Under the pieces are notes generated by a model that had not been told where the DNA came from, searched no databases, and worked only from the letters and a program-made list of their open reading frames with translations. 64,000 bases of DNA, from contig JACNJU010000090.1 in the NCBI GenBank assembly GCA_014382375.1, positions 1 through 64,000 on the forward strand, written 5' to 3'. Each line of letters begins with the position of its first letter. Position 1 is the stretch's first letter. Shown piece by piece: positions 32,369 to 47,980 of the stretch. Origin of the DNA: Rhodospirillaceae bacterium. GTDB taxonomy: Bacteria; Pseudomonadota; Alphaproteobacteria; Rhodospirillales; JABHCV01. Position numbers and translations under genes: made by a program.

Positions 32369-32748
32369 GAGCGGTCTGTGCGCATAATATGGTTGATCAG
32401 CCAGTTTTTTAGAAATTTCATGACATCATCAATATTGATAGCATCCGGGTCGGCGGCGTACTGGTCCGAGATACCGCGCACCACCTGTTCGATTTCCCGG
32501 TGCTTTTTCATATGCGCCTGGCCATCGGGGTAGTCACTTTCCTGAAACAGACTTTCCTCGCGCTGGAAATGTAGTTCGACGTAGTTAATCAGGTATTTGA
32601 TAACTGTCGAAATTTCTTCAGTGCTGAGGCCTTTGTCAACGCAAGCGAACAACTCATTGGTGATGTTAACCAGTGTTTGATGGTCGTAATCGATCAGCGC
32701 GTTGCCGACACAATATTCATCCTTCCACTGGATATGCATTGCGCTCAT
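32344..32748 (-). CDS. Bacteriohemerythrin
   Basis: A 134-residue four-helix oxygen-binding protein. Di-iron ligands are recognisable in IDYDHQTLVNI, VELHFQREESLF, HMKKHREIE and LINHIMRTD. It starts IQWKDEYCVGNALID, as in the single-domain hemerythrins. I chose the ATG at 32748 (GGTGGGGG upstream); in-frame ATGs at 32739 and 32820 are alternatives. It may buffer or sense oxygen. It is convergent with sixA. Confidence 0.88.
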   Translation of the reverse strand: MSAMHIQWKDEYCVGNALIDYDHQTLVNITNELFACVDKGLSTEEISTVIKYLINYVELHFQREESLFQESDYPDGQAHMKKHREIEQVVRGISDQYAADPDAINIDDVMKFLKNWLINHIMRTDRSYVPFLNV

Positions 32749-32875
32749 TTTCAACGGGCCCCCACCCAAGATAGTTTCCAAATTACCTAGTGTGGCCCCT
32801 GGAATGTGATCAAAATACAATAATGAAGTTAAGAGTCAAGGCGTCCCCTATCCGCAGGGATGGTGAAGAAAAATC

Positions 32876-35020
32876 TTACGATTTGCGCCGTTTCCAGGAC
32901 TTTGTTGTTTTTGCCTTGGCCTTCGAATCCCAACCACTTCGGGCTGCTGCTTTGGGCGCGATACCGGCTTTATTCAAGCCCAGCTCGCTGGCCTCAAGCC
33001 TTCGCACTTCATCGCGCAATCTTGCCGCTTCTTCAAATTCAAGATCGGCGGCGGCGGCTTTCATACGCTCTTCAAGATCCTTTATGTGGCCGCGCAAGTT
33101 ATGCCCGACAAGGTGCTTGTCACCGGAAACACCGGTATCGACAGTGACATAGTCTTCTTCGTAAACGCTGCCCAGAACATCAGCTATTTTTGATCGGATG
33201 CTTTCGGGGGTAATGCCGTTGGCGGCATTGTAGGCCTGTTGCTTCTCGCGCCTGCGGTTGGTCTCGCCAATGGCGTAATCAAGACTATCGGTCATCTTGT
33301 CCGCATAAAGAATAACCCGTCCCTCGACATGGCGGGCGGCCCGGCCAATGGTCTGAACCAGAGATGTTTTGGAGCGCAGAAAGCCCTCCTTGTCGGCGTC
33401 GAGAATGGCGACCAGGGCGCATTCGGGAATATCCAGTCCCTCGCGTAGAAGGTTGATGCCGACCAGCACATCAAAAGCCCCCAGACGCAGGTCACGGATG
33501 ATCTCGATACGCTCCAGAGTATCGATGTCCGAATGCATGTAGCGAACACGGACCCCGTGATCATGCAGGTATTCGGTCAGGTCTTCGGCCATCCGCTTGG
33601 TCAGGGTGGTGACCAGCACGCGCTCGGCCCGGGTGGCGCACTGTTTGACTTCCTTGAGAAGATCATCAACCTGGGTTTCGACCGGGCGGATGATGCACAA
33701 GGGATCGATAAGGCCGGTCGGGCGGACCAGTTGTTCAACAAAAACACCACCGGTGCGCTCCAGTTCCCACGGTGCCGGAGTCGCCGAAACGAAAACACTT
33801 TGCGGCCGCATGGCGTCCCATTCTTCATATTTAAGCGGTCTGTTATCCATACAGCTAGGCAGCCGGAAACCGTATTCGGCGAGGTTCGCCTTGCGACTGC
33901 GATCACCCTTGTACATACCGCCGATCTGGGGGACCGAGACATGACTTTCATCGACGAACAGCAGGGCATTTTCGGGCAGGTATTCAAACAGGGTTGGCGG
34001 TGGTTCGCCGGGGTTGCGTCCACTCAGGTAGCGGGAATAATTTTCGATACCGCTGCAAAACCCTGTGGTTTCCATCATTTCCAGATCGAAGGTGGTGCGC
34101 TCCTGTATACGCTGCGCCTCAATCAGGCGGCCTTCGCCGGTCAACTGTTCGACCCGGTCTTTCATCTCTGCCTTGATCTTGGGCAGGGCCTGCATCAGCG
34201 TCGGCCGGGGTGTGACATGGTGACTTGAGGGATAAACGGTGACGCTTTCCATTGAGGATACTTTTTCGCCGGTTAGCGGGTCAATTTCCCAGATCGATTC
34301 CAGTTCGTCACCGAAAAGTGACAGGCGCCAGGCCCGGTCTTCGAAATGGGAAGGAAAGATTTCGACGACATCGCCACGAACCCGGAACGAGCCACGGGAA
34401 AAATCCGCATCATTGCGCCGGTACTGCAATTCAACGAAACGTTTGAGAAGGTCATTTCGATCGATGCGGGTACCAGCAACCAGTTTTTCGGTCATTTCGG
34501 CGTAAGTTTCAACATCACCGATGCCGTAAATACAGGAGACAGAGGCGACGATGATGACATCTGGGCGCTCCAGCAGGGCGCGAGTTGCGGAATGACGCAT
34601 TCGGTCAATTTGCTCGTTGACGGAGCTGTCTTTCTCAATGTAGGTGTCGGTCCGCGCCACATAGGCTTCCGGCTGGTAATAATCATAGTACGAGACGAAA
34701 TATTCGACAGCATTTTCAGGGAAAAAACTCTTCATTTCGCCATAAAGCTGGGCCGCAAGGGTCTTGTTATGGGCCATCAACAAAGTTGGGCGCTGCAGGT
34801 TTTGAATGGTATGGGCAACGCTGAAGGTTTTTCCCGAACCGGTAACACCCAGCAAAACCTGATCACGTTCGCCTTCTTCGATGCCTTTGGTAAGCGCTGC
34901 AATGGCTTCGGGTTGATCCCCCGCCGGTGTGTAATCAGAGACCAGCCGGAAGGGGTTGCCGGGCTTAAGGGCCGGTCGTTTATTGGGGATAAAAAGGGGT
35001 TTTGTCAGGGCGCTGTTCAT
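32876..35020 (-). CDS. uvrB: Excinuclease ABC subunit B
   Basis: A 714-residue damage-recognition helicase of nucleotide excision repair. It has Walker [10 protein letters not shown], the beta-hairpin segment [21 protein letters not shown], helicase motifs through QTIGRAARH, and the C-terminal UVR motif ([20 protein letters not shown]) that binds UvrC. AACAAGG precedes the ATG at 35020. The frame extends to 35071 with unrelated residues. A short basic tail follows the UVR motif. Confidence 0.97.
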   Translation of the reverse strand: MNSALTKPLFIPNKRPALKPGNPFRLVSDYTPAGDQPEAIAALTKGIEEGERDQVLLGVTGSGKTFSVAHTIQNLQRPTLLMAHNKTLAAQLYGEMKSFFPENAVEYFVSYYDYYQPEAYVARTDTYIEKDSSVNEQIDRMRHSATRALLERPDVIIVASVSCIYGIGDVETYAEMTEKLVAGTRIDRNDLLKRFVELQYRRNDADFSRGSFRVRGDVVEIFPSHFEDRAWRLSLFGDELESIWEIDPLTGEKVSSMESVTVYPSSHHVTPRPTLMQALPKIKAEMKDRVEQLTGEGRLIEAQRIQERTTFDLEMMETTGFCSGIENYSRYLSGRNPGEPPPTLFEYLPENALLFVDESHVSVPQIGGMYKGDRSRKANLAEYGFRLPSCMDNRPLKYEEWDAMRPQSVFVSATPAPWELERTGGVFVEQLVRPTGLIDPLCIIRPVETQVDDLLKEVKQCATRAERVLVTTLTKRMAEDLTEYLHDHGVRVRYMHSDIDTLERIEIIRDLRLGAFDVLVGINLLREGLDIPECALVAILDADKEGFLRSKTSLVQTIGRAARHVEGRVILYADKMTDSLDYAIGETNRRREKQQAYNAANGITPESIRSKIADVLGSVYEEDYVTVDTGVSGDKHLVGHNLRGHIKDLEERMKAAAADLEFEEAARLRDEVRRLEASELGLNKAGIAPKAAARSGWDSKAKAKTTKSWKRRKS

Positions 35021-35194
35021 CCTTGTTTTATAAGCGCGGGTCGCTTGAGATGCGAGTCCCATGTGGGTCAAACAAAATTATTAAAACAATCTTATAAAAA
35101 AAGTTATCATTTAATACTTGACTAAAATACTATGGGATAAGATGATCTTGAATAGGATCGACGTCCGGGTTTTTGCTCTTATTAGCAGGGGCCT

Positions 35195-35241
35195 CCGGAA
35201 GGGATTCATACTCCCGCCCCCTTTCCCCAAATCCCTTCCGG
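35195..35241. repeat. 12-bp inverted repeat in the uvrB upstream region
   Basis: CCGGAAGGGATT (35195-35206) is exactly complementary to AATCCCTTCCGG (35230-35241) across a 23-base pyrimidine-rich loop. It lies between the divergent uvrB and methyltransferase genes, so it could be a transcription end or an operator. No T-run follows. The rest of 35021-35288 is AT-rich with no gene visible. Confidence 0.4.
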
Positions 35242-35288
35242 CGTCATCCTGAATTTCCAAAGAAAATATCCTGTGTTACTGTCTGGTC

Positions 35289-35912
35289 ATGGCAGAGAAT
35301 GTTCTATTCCCGGCAACATTGATGCCCAATGACGATTGGTGGCAGGCGTTGTGGCCAGATCCTATGGACATCCTCGCCAAGATAGGCATTGTTTCTGGTA
35401 TGACGGTTATCGACCTGTGTTGTGGTAGCGGTTATTTCACGGCCCCACTGGCTTGCCTCTCCGGGCCAGAGGGCAAGGTTATCGCCGTCGATCTTGACTC
35501 CAACATGCTGGAGAAGGCGCGCCTGCGGGTCGAGCAGGAAGAGGAAGCGAGGCCCGTGGCGCCCTGTGTATGGGTCGCGGCTGATGCTTGCAAACTTGAT
35601 CAGGTTTTAGCGGCAAATACCAATGTAGATTACTTGGTTATTGCTAACACGTTTCACGGGGTCCCTGACCAAACGGCACTGTCGGCAGTCGTCGCCCGGT
35701 TGCTTAAGCCCGGCGGCACATTCACGATCATCAACTGGCATGCCCGAGCGCGCACCGAGACGGTTGTTCTTGGTCAGGCGCGCGGCCCAAAGGATGAGAT
35801 GCGGATGTCCCCGGCAAGTGTAGAAGCGGTGGTCACCGTTGCCGGATTTACTTTTGTTCAGACTATTGAGTTGCCGCCGTATCATTACGCTGCCGTGTTG
35901 CAGGTTGCGTAA
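35289..35912 (+). CDS. Class I SAM-dependent methyltransferase
   Basis: A 207-residue protein with the Rossmann methyltransferase motif I VIDLCCGSGYFTAPLA, motif II IAVDLDSNMLEKA, an acidic WVAADACKL, and the post-motif LLKPGGTFTIINWHA. The sequence resembles UbiE/arsenite-methyltransferase-like proteins, but the substrate cannot be stated. It is a separate transcription unit between uvrB (divergent) and the aminotransferase. Confidence 0.8.
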   Translation: MAENVLFPATLMPNDDWWQALWPDPMDILAKIGIVSGMTVIDLCCGSGYFTAPLACLSGPEGKVIAVDLDSNMLEKARLRVEQEEEARPVAPCVWVAADACKLDQVLAANTNVDYLVIANTFHGVPDQTALSAVVARLLKPGGTFTIINWHARARTETVVLGQARGPKDEMRMSPASVEAVVTVAGFTFVQTIELPPYHYAAVLQVA

Positions 35913-35962
35913 CGGGTTTTCAAGGCGTAGATTGCCGCCGGATTTATAACCAAGTGTTTTAA

Positions 35963-37177
<1,215 letters not shown>

Positions 37178-37202
37178 TCGATATCTTTTGAATGATTAAA
37201 AG

Positions 37203-37232
37203 AAAAAGGAGGGCCCATGCCCTCCTTTTTTC
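37203..37232 (+). terminator. Rho-independent terminator after the aminotransferase gene
   Basis: A 12-bp stem, AAAAAGGAGGGC (37203-37214) with GCCCTCCTTTTT (37219-37230), loop CCAT, ends in a T-run. It starts 25 bases after the stop codon. Confidence 0.9.
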
Positions 37233-37284
37233 TTGGACTCCCTTAAGCCAGGGTCTTAACCTTCTGGGTGACGCCTTGATCTAG

Positions 37285-37333
37285 GGCGCTCATAAAAAGC
37301 GCCTGAGAGCTACCTGCGTTTCATTAAACGCAG
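37285..37333 (+). promoter_or_regulatory. Two hairpins in the leader of the EF-G-like gene
   Basis: GGCGCT (37285-37290) pairs with AGCGCC (37298-37303). CTGCGTTT (37314-37321) pairs with AAACGCAG (37326-37333) over a CATT loop. They lie between the previous terminator and the gene start at 37393 and could be leader structures. No known riboswitch was recognised. Confidence 0.35.
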
Positions 37334-37392
37334 TTCATTTGATCTAAAGCGTCCAAAGTGGTTGAGACAAATTAAACCTGGGAGGCGCAGTC

Positions 37393-39414
37393 GTGACTAA
37401 AACTCCATCCGGACCCCGCGTGGCGGCCCTTGTCGGCCCTTACCTGAGTGGTAAGACGGCACTTCTTGAAAGTATTCTCGTAGCCTGCGAGGCCATAAAT
37501 AGAAAGGGAAACGCCAAGGAAGGCTATGCTGTTGGCGATGGCTCAGCAGAATCAAAATCCCGCGGAATGGGTACGGAATTGAGCGTCGCAAACGCAGAAT
37601 ACATTGGCGAAAAGTGGTCATTTATTGATTGTCCAGGTTCTGTCGAACTGATTCAGGAAACATATAACGCCCTGATGGTGGCTGATTGCGCGGTCATTGT
37701 TTGCGAACCCGAACTCGACAAGGCGCTGATGATTTCTCCGTTATTAAAATTTCTAGACGATCACCAAATCCCCCACATTATTTTTATCAACAAAATGGAC
37801 AGCGCCTCTGTCGGCGTCAAAGCGACACTCGAGGGGTTGCAGGCGGTTTCCGAACGACCACTGGTTCTTCGCGAAATTCCCATGCGCGATGGTGACACGG
37901 TCAGTGGCCATGTCGATCTGGTTAGTGAGCGCGCCTTTCAGTGGAAAGAAGGCAAGGTTTCCGACCTGATGCAAATTCCCGAGTCCATTGAAATGCGCGA
38001 AGTAGATGCGAGAACCGAAATGTTGGAAACCCTGGCTGATTTCGATGACACGTTGCTCGAGGAACTGCTTGAAGACATCACCCCTTCAAAAGAGGAAATT
38101 TATCAAAACCTGACCCGTGATTTTCAACAAGATAGCATTGTTCCGGTATTTTTTGGTTCCGCCGAAAACGACAACGGCGTCGTGCGCTTGCTAAAAGCCC
38201 TGCGCCATGAAGCACCAGAGGGTGACCAGACGGCCACGCGGCTGGGCCTGGATAAAACCACCCCCAGCGCGCAAGTTTTCAAGACCATCTACGCCGGGCA
38301 CGCAGGCAAACTTTCTTATGTGCGGGTTTTTTCGGGCACCATCAAGGATGGATCGGACCTGGACGGGCAGCGCGTTAGTGGCGTTTATGGCCTTCTGGGT
38401 CAAAACCAAATCAAACAGGCCCAGGCCACGGCCGGTGAAGTGGTCGCTCTGGGGCGTCTGGATAATGCCGAGACGGGGAAATGTTTAAGTGAGAAGGGCA
38501 CCTGGATGACCGAATCCTGGCCTGCACCGCTTACCCCCTTGTTCTCCTTGGCGGTTCACGCGGAAAATCGATCTGACGAGGTCAAGCTTTCGGGTGTTCT
38601 GGCCAAGCTGGTCGAGGAAGATCCCTCCCTTGCCATCGAACAAAACCAGGATAGTGGCGAGTTGTTGCTTTGGGGGCAGGGTGAAATGCATCTGTTGATC
38701 GCCATTGATCGTATGGACAACCGCTTCAATATGTCGGTCACCGTCGCCCGTCCTGAAGTTCCATACAAGGAAACCATCAAAAAACCCATATCCCAGCACG
38801 CCCGCCATAAAAAGCAAAGTGGTGGCCATGGTCAGTTTGGCGATGTCCATCTGGACATCAAACCACTGGCCCGCGGATCGGGCTTTAACTTCAATGACAC
38901 CATCACCGGCGGTGTCGTACCCAAGCAATACATTCCCGCCGTTGAAAACGGTATTAACGATTACATGAAGCGCGGGCCGCTGGGGTTCCCGGTTGTCGAT
39001 ATTGCCGTTACCCTGACCGATGGCCAGTTTCATGCCGTCGATAGCTCTGAAATGGCGTTCAGGGCAGCAGCGCAACTGGGGATGCGCACGGCCATGCCCA
39101 ATTGTCAGCCGGTACTGCTGGAACCCATCTGCAAGGTTGAAATTTCCATTCCCAATGAATTTACCTCGAAAATTCAGCGCCTTGTCAGCGGCCGTCGTGG
39201 CCATATTCTGGGCTTCGACGCCAAGCAAGGCTGGAAGGGCTGGGACGAGGTTTCTGTGCAGTTGCCGCAGTCGGAAATGCATGACCTGATTATTGATCTG
39301 CGTTCGATGACACTTGGCATCGGCACCTTTAGCTGGAGCTTCGATCATCTGCAGGAATTTGTCGGCAAGCAAGCCGACAAGGTTGTCGCCGCCCAGGCCG
39401 ATCGAACTGGTTGA
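37393..39414 (+). CDS. EF-G-like translational GTPase (paralogue)
   Basis: A 673-residue protein with the EF-G domain order: G domain, beta-barrel II, and domains III-V ending near RSMTLGIGTFSWSFDHLQEF. G1 is GPYLSGKT rather than the canonical GHIDHGKT, and G3 is DCPGS where EF-G has DCPGH. The histidine needed for ribosome-stimulated GTP hydrolysis is therefore serine. G4 NKMD is intact. Such paralogues exist in alphaproteobacteria and are not the main EF-G. The start is GTG at 37393 behind GGGAGG. It is a single-gene unit. The role is unknown; possibilities include recycling, rescue or stress translation. Confidence 0.88.
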   Translation: MTKTPSGPRVAALVGPYLSGKTALLESILVACEAINRKGNAKEGYAVGDGSAESKSRGMGTELSVANAEYIGEKWSFIDCPGSVELIQETYNALMVADCAVIVCEPELDKALMISPLLKFLDDHQIPHIIFINKMDSASVGVKATLEGLQAVSERPLVLREIPMRDGDTVSGHVDLVSERAFQWKEGKVSDLMQIPESIEMREVDARTEMLETLADFDDTLLEELLEDITPSKEEIYQNLTRDFQQDSIVPVFFGSAENDNGVVRLLKALRHEAPEGDQTATRLGLDKTTPSAQVFKTIYAGHAGKLSYVRVFSGTIKDGSDLDGQRVSGVYGLLGQNQIKQAQATAGEVVALGRLDNAETGKCLSEKGTWMTESWPAPLTPLFSLAVHAENRSDEVKLSGVLAKLVEEDPSLAIEQNQDSGELLLWGQGEMHLLIAIDRMDNRFNMSVTVARPEVPYKETIKKPISQHARHKKQSGGHGQFGDVHLDIKPLARGSGFNFNDTITGGVVPKQYIPAVENGINDYMKRGPLGFPVVDIAVTLTDGQFHAVDSSEMAFRAAAQLGMRTAMPNCQPVLLEPICKVEISIPNEFTSKIQRLVSGRRGHILGFDAKQGWKGWDEVSVQLPQSEMHDLIIDLRSMTLGIGTFSWSFDHLQEFVGKQADKVVAAQADRTG

Positions 39415-39420
39415 GAGCGC

Positions 39421-39531
39421 AAAAAAATGCCGGACCCTAAGGCCCGGCAAGTTCAACAGAGGAGGCTTTACGTCTAAAAGACGAAGGGGCCGGTTATCAG
39501 GGGGAGAGAAGATGCCCGGTCCCGGCATCGA
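39421..39531 (-). ncRNA. Candidate small RNA A, first of a tandem pair
   Basis: Read on minus, the segment has a hairpin at 39513-39531, a small hairpin CGTC-GACG (39471-39483), and an unpaired CCTCC at 39461-39465 complementary to ribosome-binding sites. It ends in an intrinsic terminator: 9-bp stem with one G/U pair (39428-39449) followed by seven T. It aligns over about 70 bases with the element at 39597-39710, sharing all these parts. The layout resembles alphaproteobacterial CcsR/alpha-r14-type RNAs with a CCTCC motif. The 5' end is uncertain and no clear promoter was fixed. Confidence 0.6.
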
Positions 39532-39596
39532 ATTCATGATGTTTTTCTAATATAATGAAATTCTAATATATGTCCAGTGAAAAAACACTGCTGGGC

Positions 39597-39710
39597 AAAA
39601 AAAAGCCGGACCTAAAAAGGTCCGGCGAGTTTAACAGGGAGGTTTCGCGTCGGGGGGGGACGCAAGGGGCCACATGTGGTGGTCCCTTTTTTGGGCGTTA
39701 AGCCCAAAAC
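39597..39710 (-). ncRNA. Candidate small RNA B, second of a tandem pair
   Basis: The minus strand carries the same order as element A: a GGCCCCTT-type segment, hairpin GCGTC-GACGC (39647-39663, loop of seven C), CCTCCC (39637-39642), an AACTC spacer, then the terminator GCCGGACCT/AGGTCCGGC (39605-39626) followed by eight T. Hairpin 2 keeps its pairing while bases differ from copy A, which is compensatory change. An extra 8-bp hairpin lies upstream at about 39690-39710. The elements sit downstream of the LysR gene on the same strand. The rest of 39711-39879 shows no gene. Confidence 0.6.
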
Positions 39711-39879
39711 TCTGTGTGATGCTGCACTGCAACATCGCATTTTGTGAATATAGGGAGGGAGTTTCGGTAGCGCCATGAACAATTTGGCATCGCAGCCATG
39801 CATAAAACGCATGGGTTATAAAAATATATTAAACTCAACAAGTTAAGCGGGTGAATTAATTGATTTCAAAATGATATAT

Positions 39880-40788
39880 TCATGATTTATTGTGCATGTA
39901 GCCGTCTTCGGCAATGCGACGGATCAGATAATCACGAAAAACAGCGATGCGTTTCATGTTTTTGAGTTCCTCAGGATAGACGAAGTAGGCGTCAATATGC
40001 TGACCTTTCATTTCCGGAAGAACCTCGACCAGTCGCGATGATTCCCGCTGCATGTAATCGGGCAGGGCGCCAATGCCCAGACCCCCCTCAACGGCCCTGA
40101 AGATGCCGTAGATGGAGTTAACCCGAAGGGTGGCAGGGCGTGGCTTCTGATTTTTTTTCAGGCCCACTTCAAGCAGCCAGTTAACCTTTTCAATAGGCGG
40201 TTTGGCATCTTCGCCGTAGACGATCAGTTTGTGCTGGTCCAGATCCGAGGTGTTTTTGGGTATGCCGTGACGCTTCAGGTAATCGGGGTTGGCAAAGTTC
40301 TTGAAGGGCATGTTCATCAGGTGGCGCTGGATCAGGTCGCCCTGGGTCGGTGGCGTCATACGGATGGCGACGTCGGCCTCACGCATGGATAGATCAAGGT
40401 CAACATCCGAAAGCACCAGCGAGACTTCGATGCCCGGATAAAGTTTCAGAAACTCCGCCATTCGGGGGGTTAACCAGACCGAACCGAAGGCGACAGTGGT
40501 GGTTATTTTCAAGGGCCCTTCAGGACTTTGCTTGGTGTCATTGATACGTTGTTCGACGAGCGACAGCCTGTTGAATACCTCATGAGCCTCGCCGAATAAA
40601 AGCTCGCCTTGTTCTGTCAGCAACAGGCCACGGGCGTGGCGATGAAACAGGGAAACATTGAGACTTTCCTCCAGGCCGCTGATTTGCCTGCTAACGGCCG
40701 ATTGGGACAGGTTCAAAACATCACCCGCATGGGTAAAACTGCCAGCTTCGGCGACGGCGTGAAAGACGCGAAGTTTATCCCAGTCCAT
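39880..40788 (-). CDS. LysR-family transcriptional regulator
   Basis: A 302-residue regulator. The N-terminal winged helix-turn-helix reads LRVFHAVAEAGSFTHAGDVLNLSQSAVSRQISGLE. The C-terminal effector domain has PEGPLKITTTVAFG and SIYGIFRAVEGGLGIGALPDYM. Its sequence is closest in style to GcvA/HexA-like regulators, but the effector is unknown. It starts 7 bases after trxB on the same strand, so the two are probably co-transcribed. Confidence 0.88.
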   Translation of the reverse strand: MDWDKLRVFHAVAEAGSFTHAGDVLNLSQSAVSRQISGLEESLNVSLFHRHARGLLLTEQGELLFGEAHEVFNRLSLVEQRINDTKQSPEGPLKITTTVAFGSVWLTPRMAEFLKLYPGIEVSLVLSDVDLDLSMREADVAIRMTPPTQGDLIQRHLMNMPFKNFANPDYLKRHGIPKNTSDLDQHKLIVYGEDAKPPIEKVNWLLEVGLKKNQKPRPATLRVNSIYGIFRAVEGGLGIGALPDYMQRESSRLVEVLPEMKGQHIDAYFVYPEELKNMKRIAVFRDYLIRRIAEDGYMHNKS

Positions 40789-40795
40789 AGCGATA

Positions 40796-42395
<1,600 letters not shown>

Positions 42396-42399
<4 letters not shown>

Positions 42400-42791
42400 A
42401 AGCCAGGTGGCCGACACTGCCAAACGGGTCGGTGGACTGGGCAAGCGTCTTCCAACACCCTGAAAGCGGCCTGATGGTCAATGTAGAGCGTGCCGATAGC
42501 ACCGAAAAACTGCAAGCTTGTATGCATGTCATTATTGGCGCCCTGTTTTCACGCGACAGCGACGCTGATGTCAGGCGCTCGTTTCTTGCTTCCATCGAGG
42601 AACTGTTTTCCCGTGGTGGCGGCAATCTGGTGTCCCAGAAGGCCAAGATCAATCTGCTGCTCAGTCGCATCATGTATGACCGGGAAGAGCGCGCCCACCT
42701 GTATGCCCAGCAACAGGCAAACAAGCAGGCCGGAAAGGCCGAAGCGCGCCTTAAAGAAGACGACCCCTTGCAGGCGCTAAAGGAGATTTAG
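42396..42791 (+). CDS. Hypothetical protein coupled to lrp
   Basis: A 131-residue protein I do not recognise. It begins with GTG overlapping the lrp stop (GTGA), which argues for real, coupled translation. The sequence is mostly helical. The C-terminal third is rich in Gln, Lys and Glu (AHLYAQQQANKQAGKAEARL), likely a solvent-exposed helix. No signal peptide or membrane segment. It converges on greA, 4 bases away. Confidence 0.65.
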
Positions 42792-42795
42792 CCCC

Positions 42796-43269
42796 TTATT
42801 TATAATCGACCTTGATGATCTCGTAGAATTTTGAGCCGCCGGGGCTGACCACTTCGATGCTGTCGCCCAGCGACTTGCCGATCAGGGCGCGGGCCAGGGG
42901 GGCGGTTATCGACAGGCGGCCACTGTTGACGTCGGCCTCGTGTGTGCCAACGATCTGATAGGTGGACTCGGCGTCGGTTTCCTCGTCGGCAAGCTCAATG
43001 GTGGCACCAAAGCGCACCACATCGCCGGACAGGGCGGCAGGGTCGATGATTTCGGCAAGCGAGATGATTGACTTCAGTTCGGCCAGGCGGCCTTCGACAA
43101 AACTCTGGCGTTCGCGGGCCGCGTGGTATTCGGCGTTTTCGGAAAGATCACCATGTTCGCGGGCGCTGGCAATAGCCCGAATGATCGCCGGGCGTTCTTC
43201 TTCCAGCAGGCGGCGCTGCTCTTCTTCCAGTCTGACCACGCCTTCTCTGGTCATCGGTAATTTTTCCAT
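42796..43269 (-). CDS. greA: Transcription elongation factor GreA
   Basis: A 157-residue cleavage factor that rescues backtracked RNA polymerase. The N-terminal coiled coil has the acidic tip (ASAREHGDLSENAEYHAARERQ), and the C-terminal FKBP-like domain has SITAPLARALIGKSLGDSIEV. Standard length. It lies downstream of carB on the same strand. Confidence 0.96.
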   Translation of the reverse strand: MEKLPMTREGVVRLEEEQRRLLEEERPAIIRAIASAREHGDLSENAEYHAARERQSFVEGRLAELKSIISLAEIIDPAALSGDVVRFGATIELADEETDAESTYQIVGTHEADVNSGRLSITAPLARALIGKSLGDSIEVVSPGGSKFYEIIKVDYK

Positions 43270-43357
43270 GGACTTAAACTCTCTTCACTGCGAACAAAAA
43301 ACTCAACCCGCGCCCTCCACCTTTTGAAGGCCGCGCTAACAATCATCAAAATGAAAA

Positions 43358-46608
<3,251 letters not shown>

Positions 46609-46609
<1 letters not shown>

Positions 46610-47796
46610 TAGTCCCCCCCCATCATCTCAACAAACCGCTCGAACAGATAATGGCTGTCCTGCGGGCCGGGGGAGGCTTCCGGGTGGTATTGGACGGAGA
46701 AGGCTTTTTTGCCTTCGATGCGGATGCCCTCGAGGGTTCCGTCGAACAATGACGTGTGGGTTTCGATGACTCCGTCCGGCAGGCTGTCGCGCTCGACCAC
46801 GAAGCCGTGGTTCTGTGACGTAATCTCGACGCGGCCGGTGGCCAAATCCTTGACTGGGTGGTTGGCTCCCCTGTGGCCCATGTGCATCTTGCTCGTCGTC
46901 GCACCCATGGCCAGCGCCATCATCTGGTGGCCAAGGCAAATGCCGAACAGCGGCATGTCGGCGTCCAGTATGGCCTTGATCATCGGCACCGCGTAAAGCC
47001 CTGTCGCCGCTGGGTCGCCGGGGCCGTTGGCGAGGAAGACGCCGTCGGGCTTATGGGCCAGGATTTCTTCGGCACTGGTCTCGCCGGGTACGACGGTGAC
47101 CTTGCAGCCGCTTGCGGCAAGGCAGCGCAGGATGTTCTTCTTGGCCCCGAAATCGACGGCGACGACGTGGTATGTGGGGGCATTTTGGGTGGCGTAACCG
47201 CTTTCGATGGACCACGCCGCCTGATCCCAGGAATAGCTCTGGGTGCAGCTGACTTCCTTTGCCAGGTCCGTGCCTTTCAGGCCGGGCCAGGCCAGCGCCA
47301 TGGCTTGCAGGGCCTTGATGTCGATGTCCTCGTCCACTTCGGGCAGGTGGATCAGGGTGCCGCGCGGCGCCCCGTTATCGCGGATGTGACGGGTCAGCCT
47401 GCGGGTGTCGACGCCGGTCACGCAAACCAGCTGGTGTTTTTTCAGCCAGTCGTCCAGATGCCCCACCGCCCGCCAGTTGGCCGGTTCGGTGATGTCCGCG
47501 CGCAGGATACAGCCACGCACCGCCGGGGTGTCGGTTTCGACATCCTCGGCGTTAACCCCGACGTTGCCGATATGGGGGAAGGTGAAAGTGACGATCTGCC
47601 CTGCGTAGCTGGGATCGGTGAGGATTTCCTGATAACCGGTGAGGGAGGTGTTGAAGCAGACCTCGGCGATGGCGACGCCTTCGGCCCCGGCCCCCAGGCC
47701 CCAAAATACCTGGCCGTCCTCAAGAACAACAGCGGCGTTGACTCCCGGCGGCCGGGCGTCGTGGTGCGGCTGCGCTGTGGAATCGGCCTCAGACAT
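46609..47796 (-). CDS. carA: Carbamoyl-phosphate synthase small (glutaminase) subunit
   Basis: A 395-residue glutamine amidotransferase subunit. The N-terminal CPSase domain has [12 protein letters not shown] and [20 protein letters not shown]. The class I amidotransferase domain has the nucleophile Cys in [13 protein letters not shown] and the His/Glu in [12 protein letters not shown]. It hydrolyses glutamine to feed CarB. AAGGA lies upstream of the ATG at 47796. Divergent from yqeY. Confidence 0.97.
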
Positions 47797-47980
47797 GGGG
47801 TTAGCTATCCTTTTGATTAGAGTTGGAAGTGTTTAAGCAATACGCTCCGCAACGTCAAGTGCTCCGGTCGCTACATATAAGTTTCTTTGTTTTCAATGGC
47901 TTAAAATATATCAAGGAGTTGCCTTTTTTGTCCGATTTCTATAACGTCTGCGCTTCTGAACATTGCAGGAAGATTCTAGT

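Noticed and set aside
33533-34505. Several open frames on plus within uvrB
   Set aside because: They lie inside uvrB, which is complete on the minus strand.
38485-39537. Open frame on minus, 350 residues, opposite the EF-G-like gene
   Set aside because: Antisense shadow of a gene with clear domains; composition is not protein-like.
46858-47820. Open frame on plus, 320 residues, opposite carA
   Set aside because: Shadow of carA, which has full catalytic motifs and length on the other strand.
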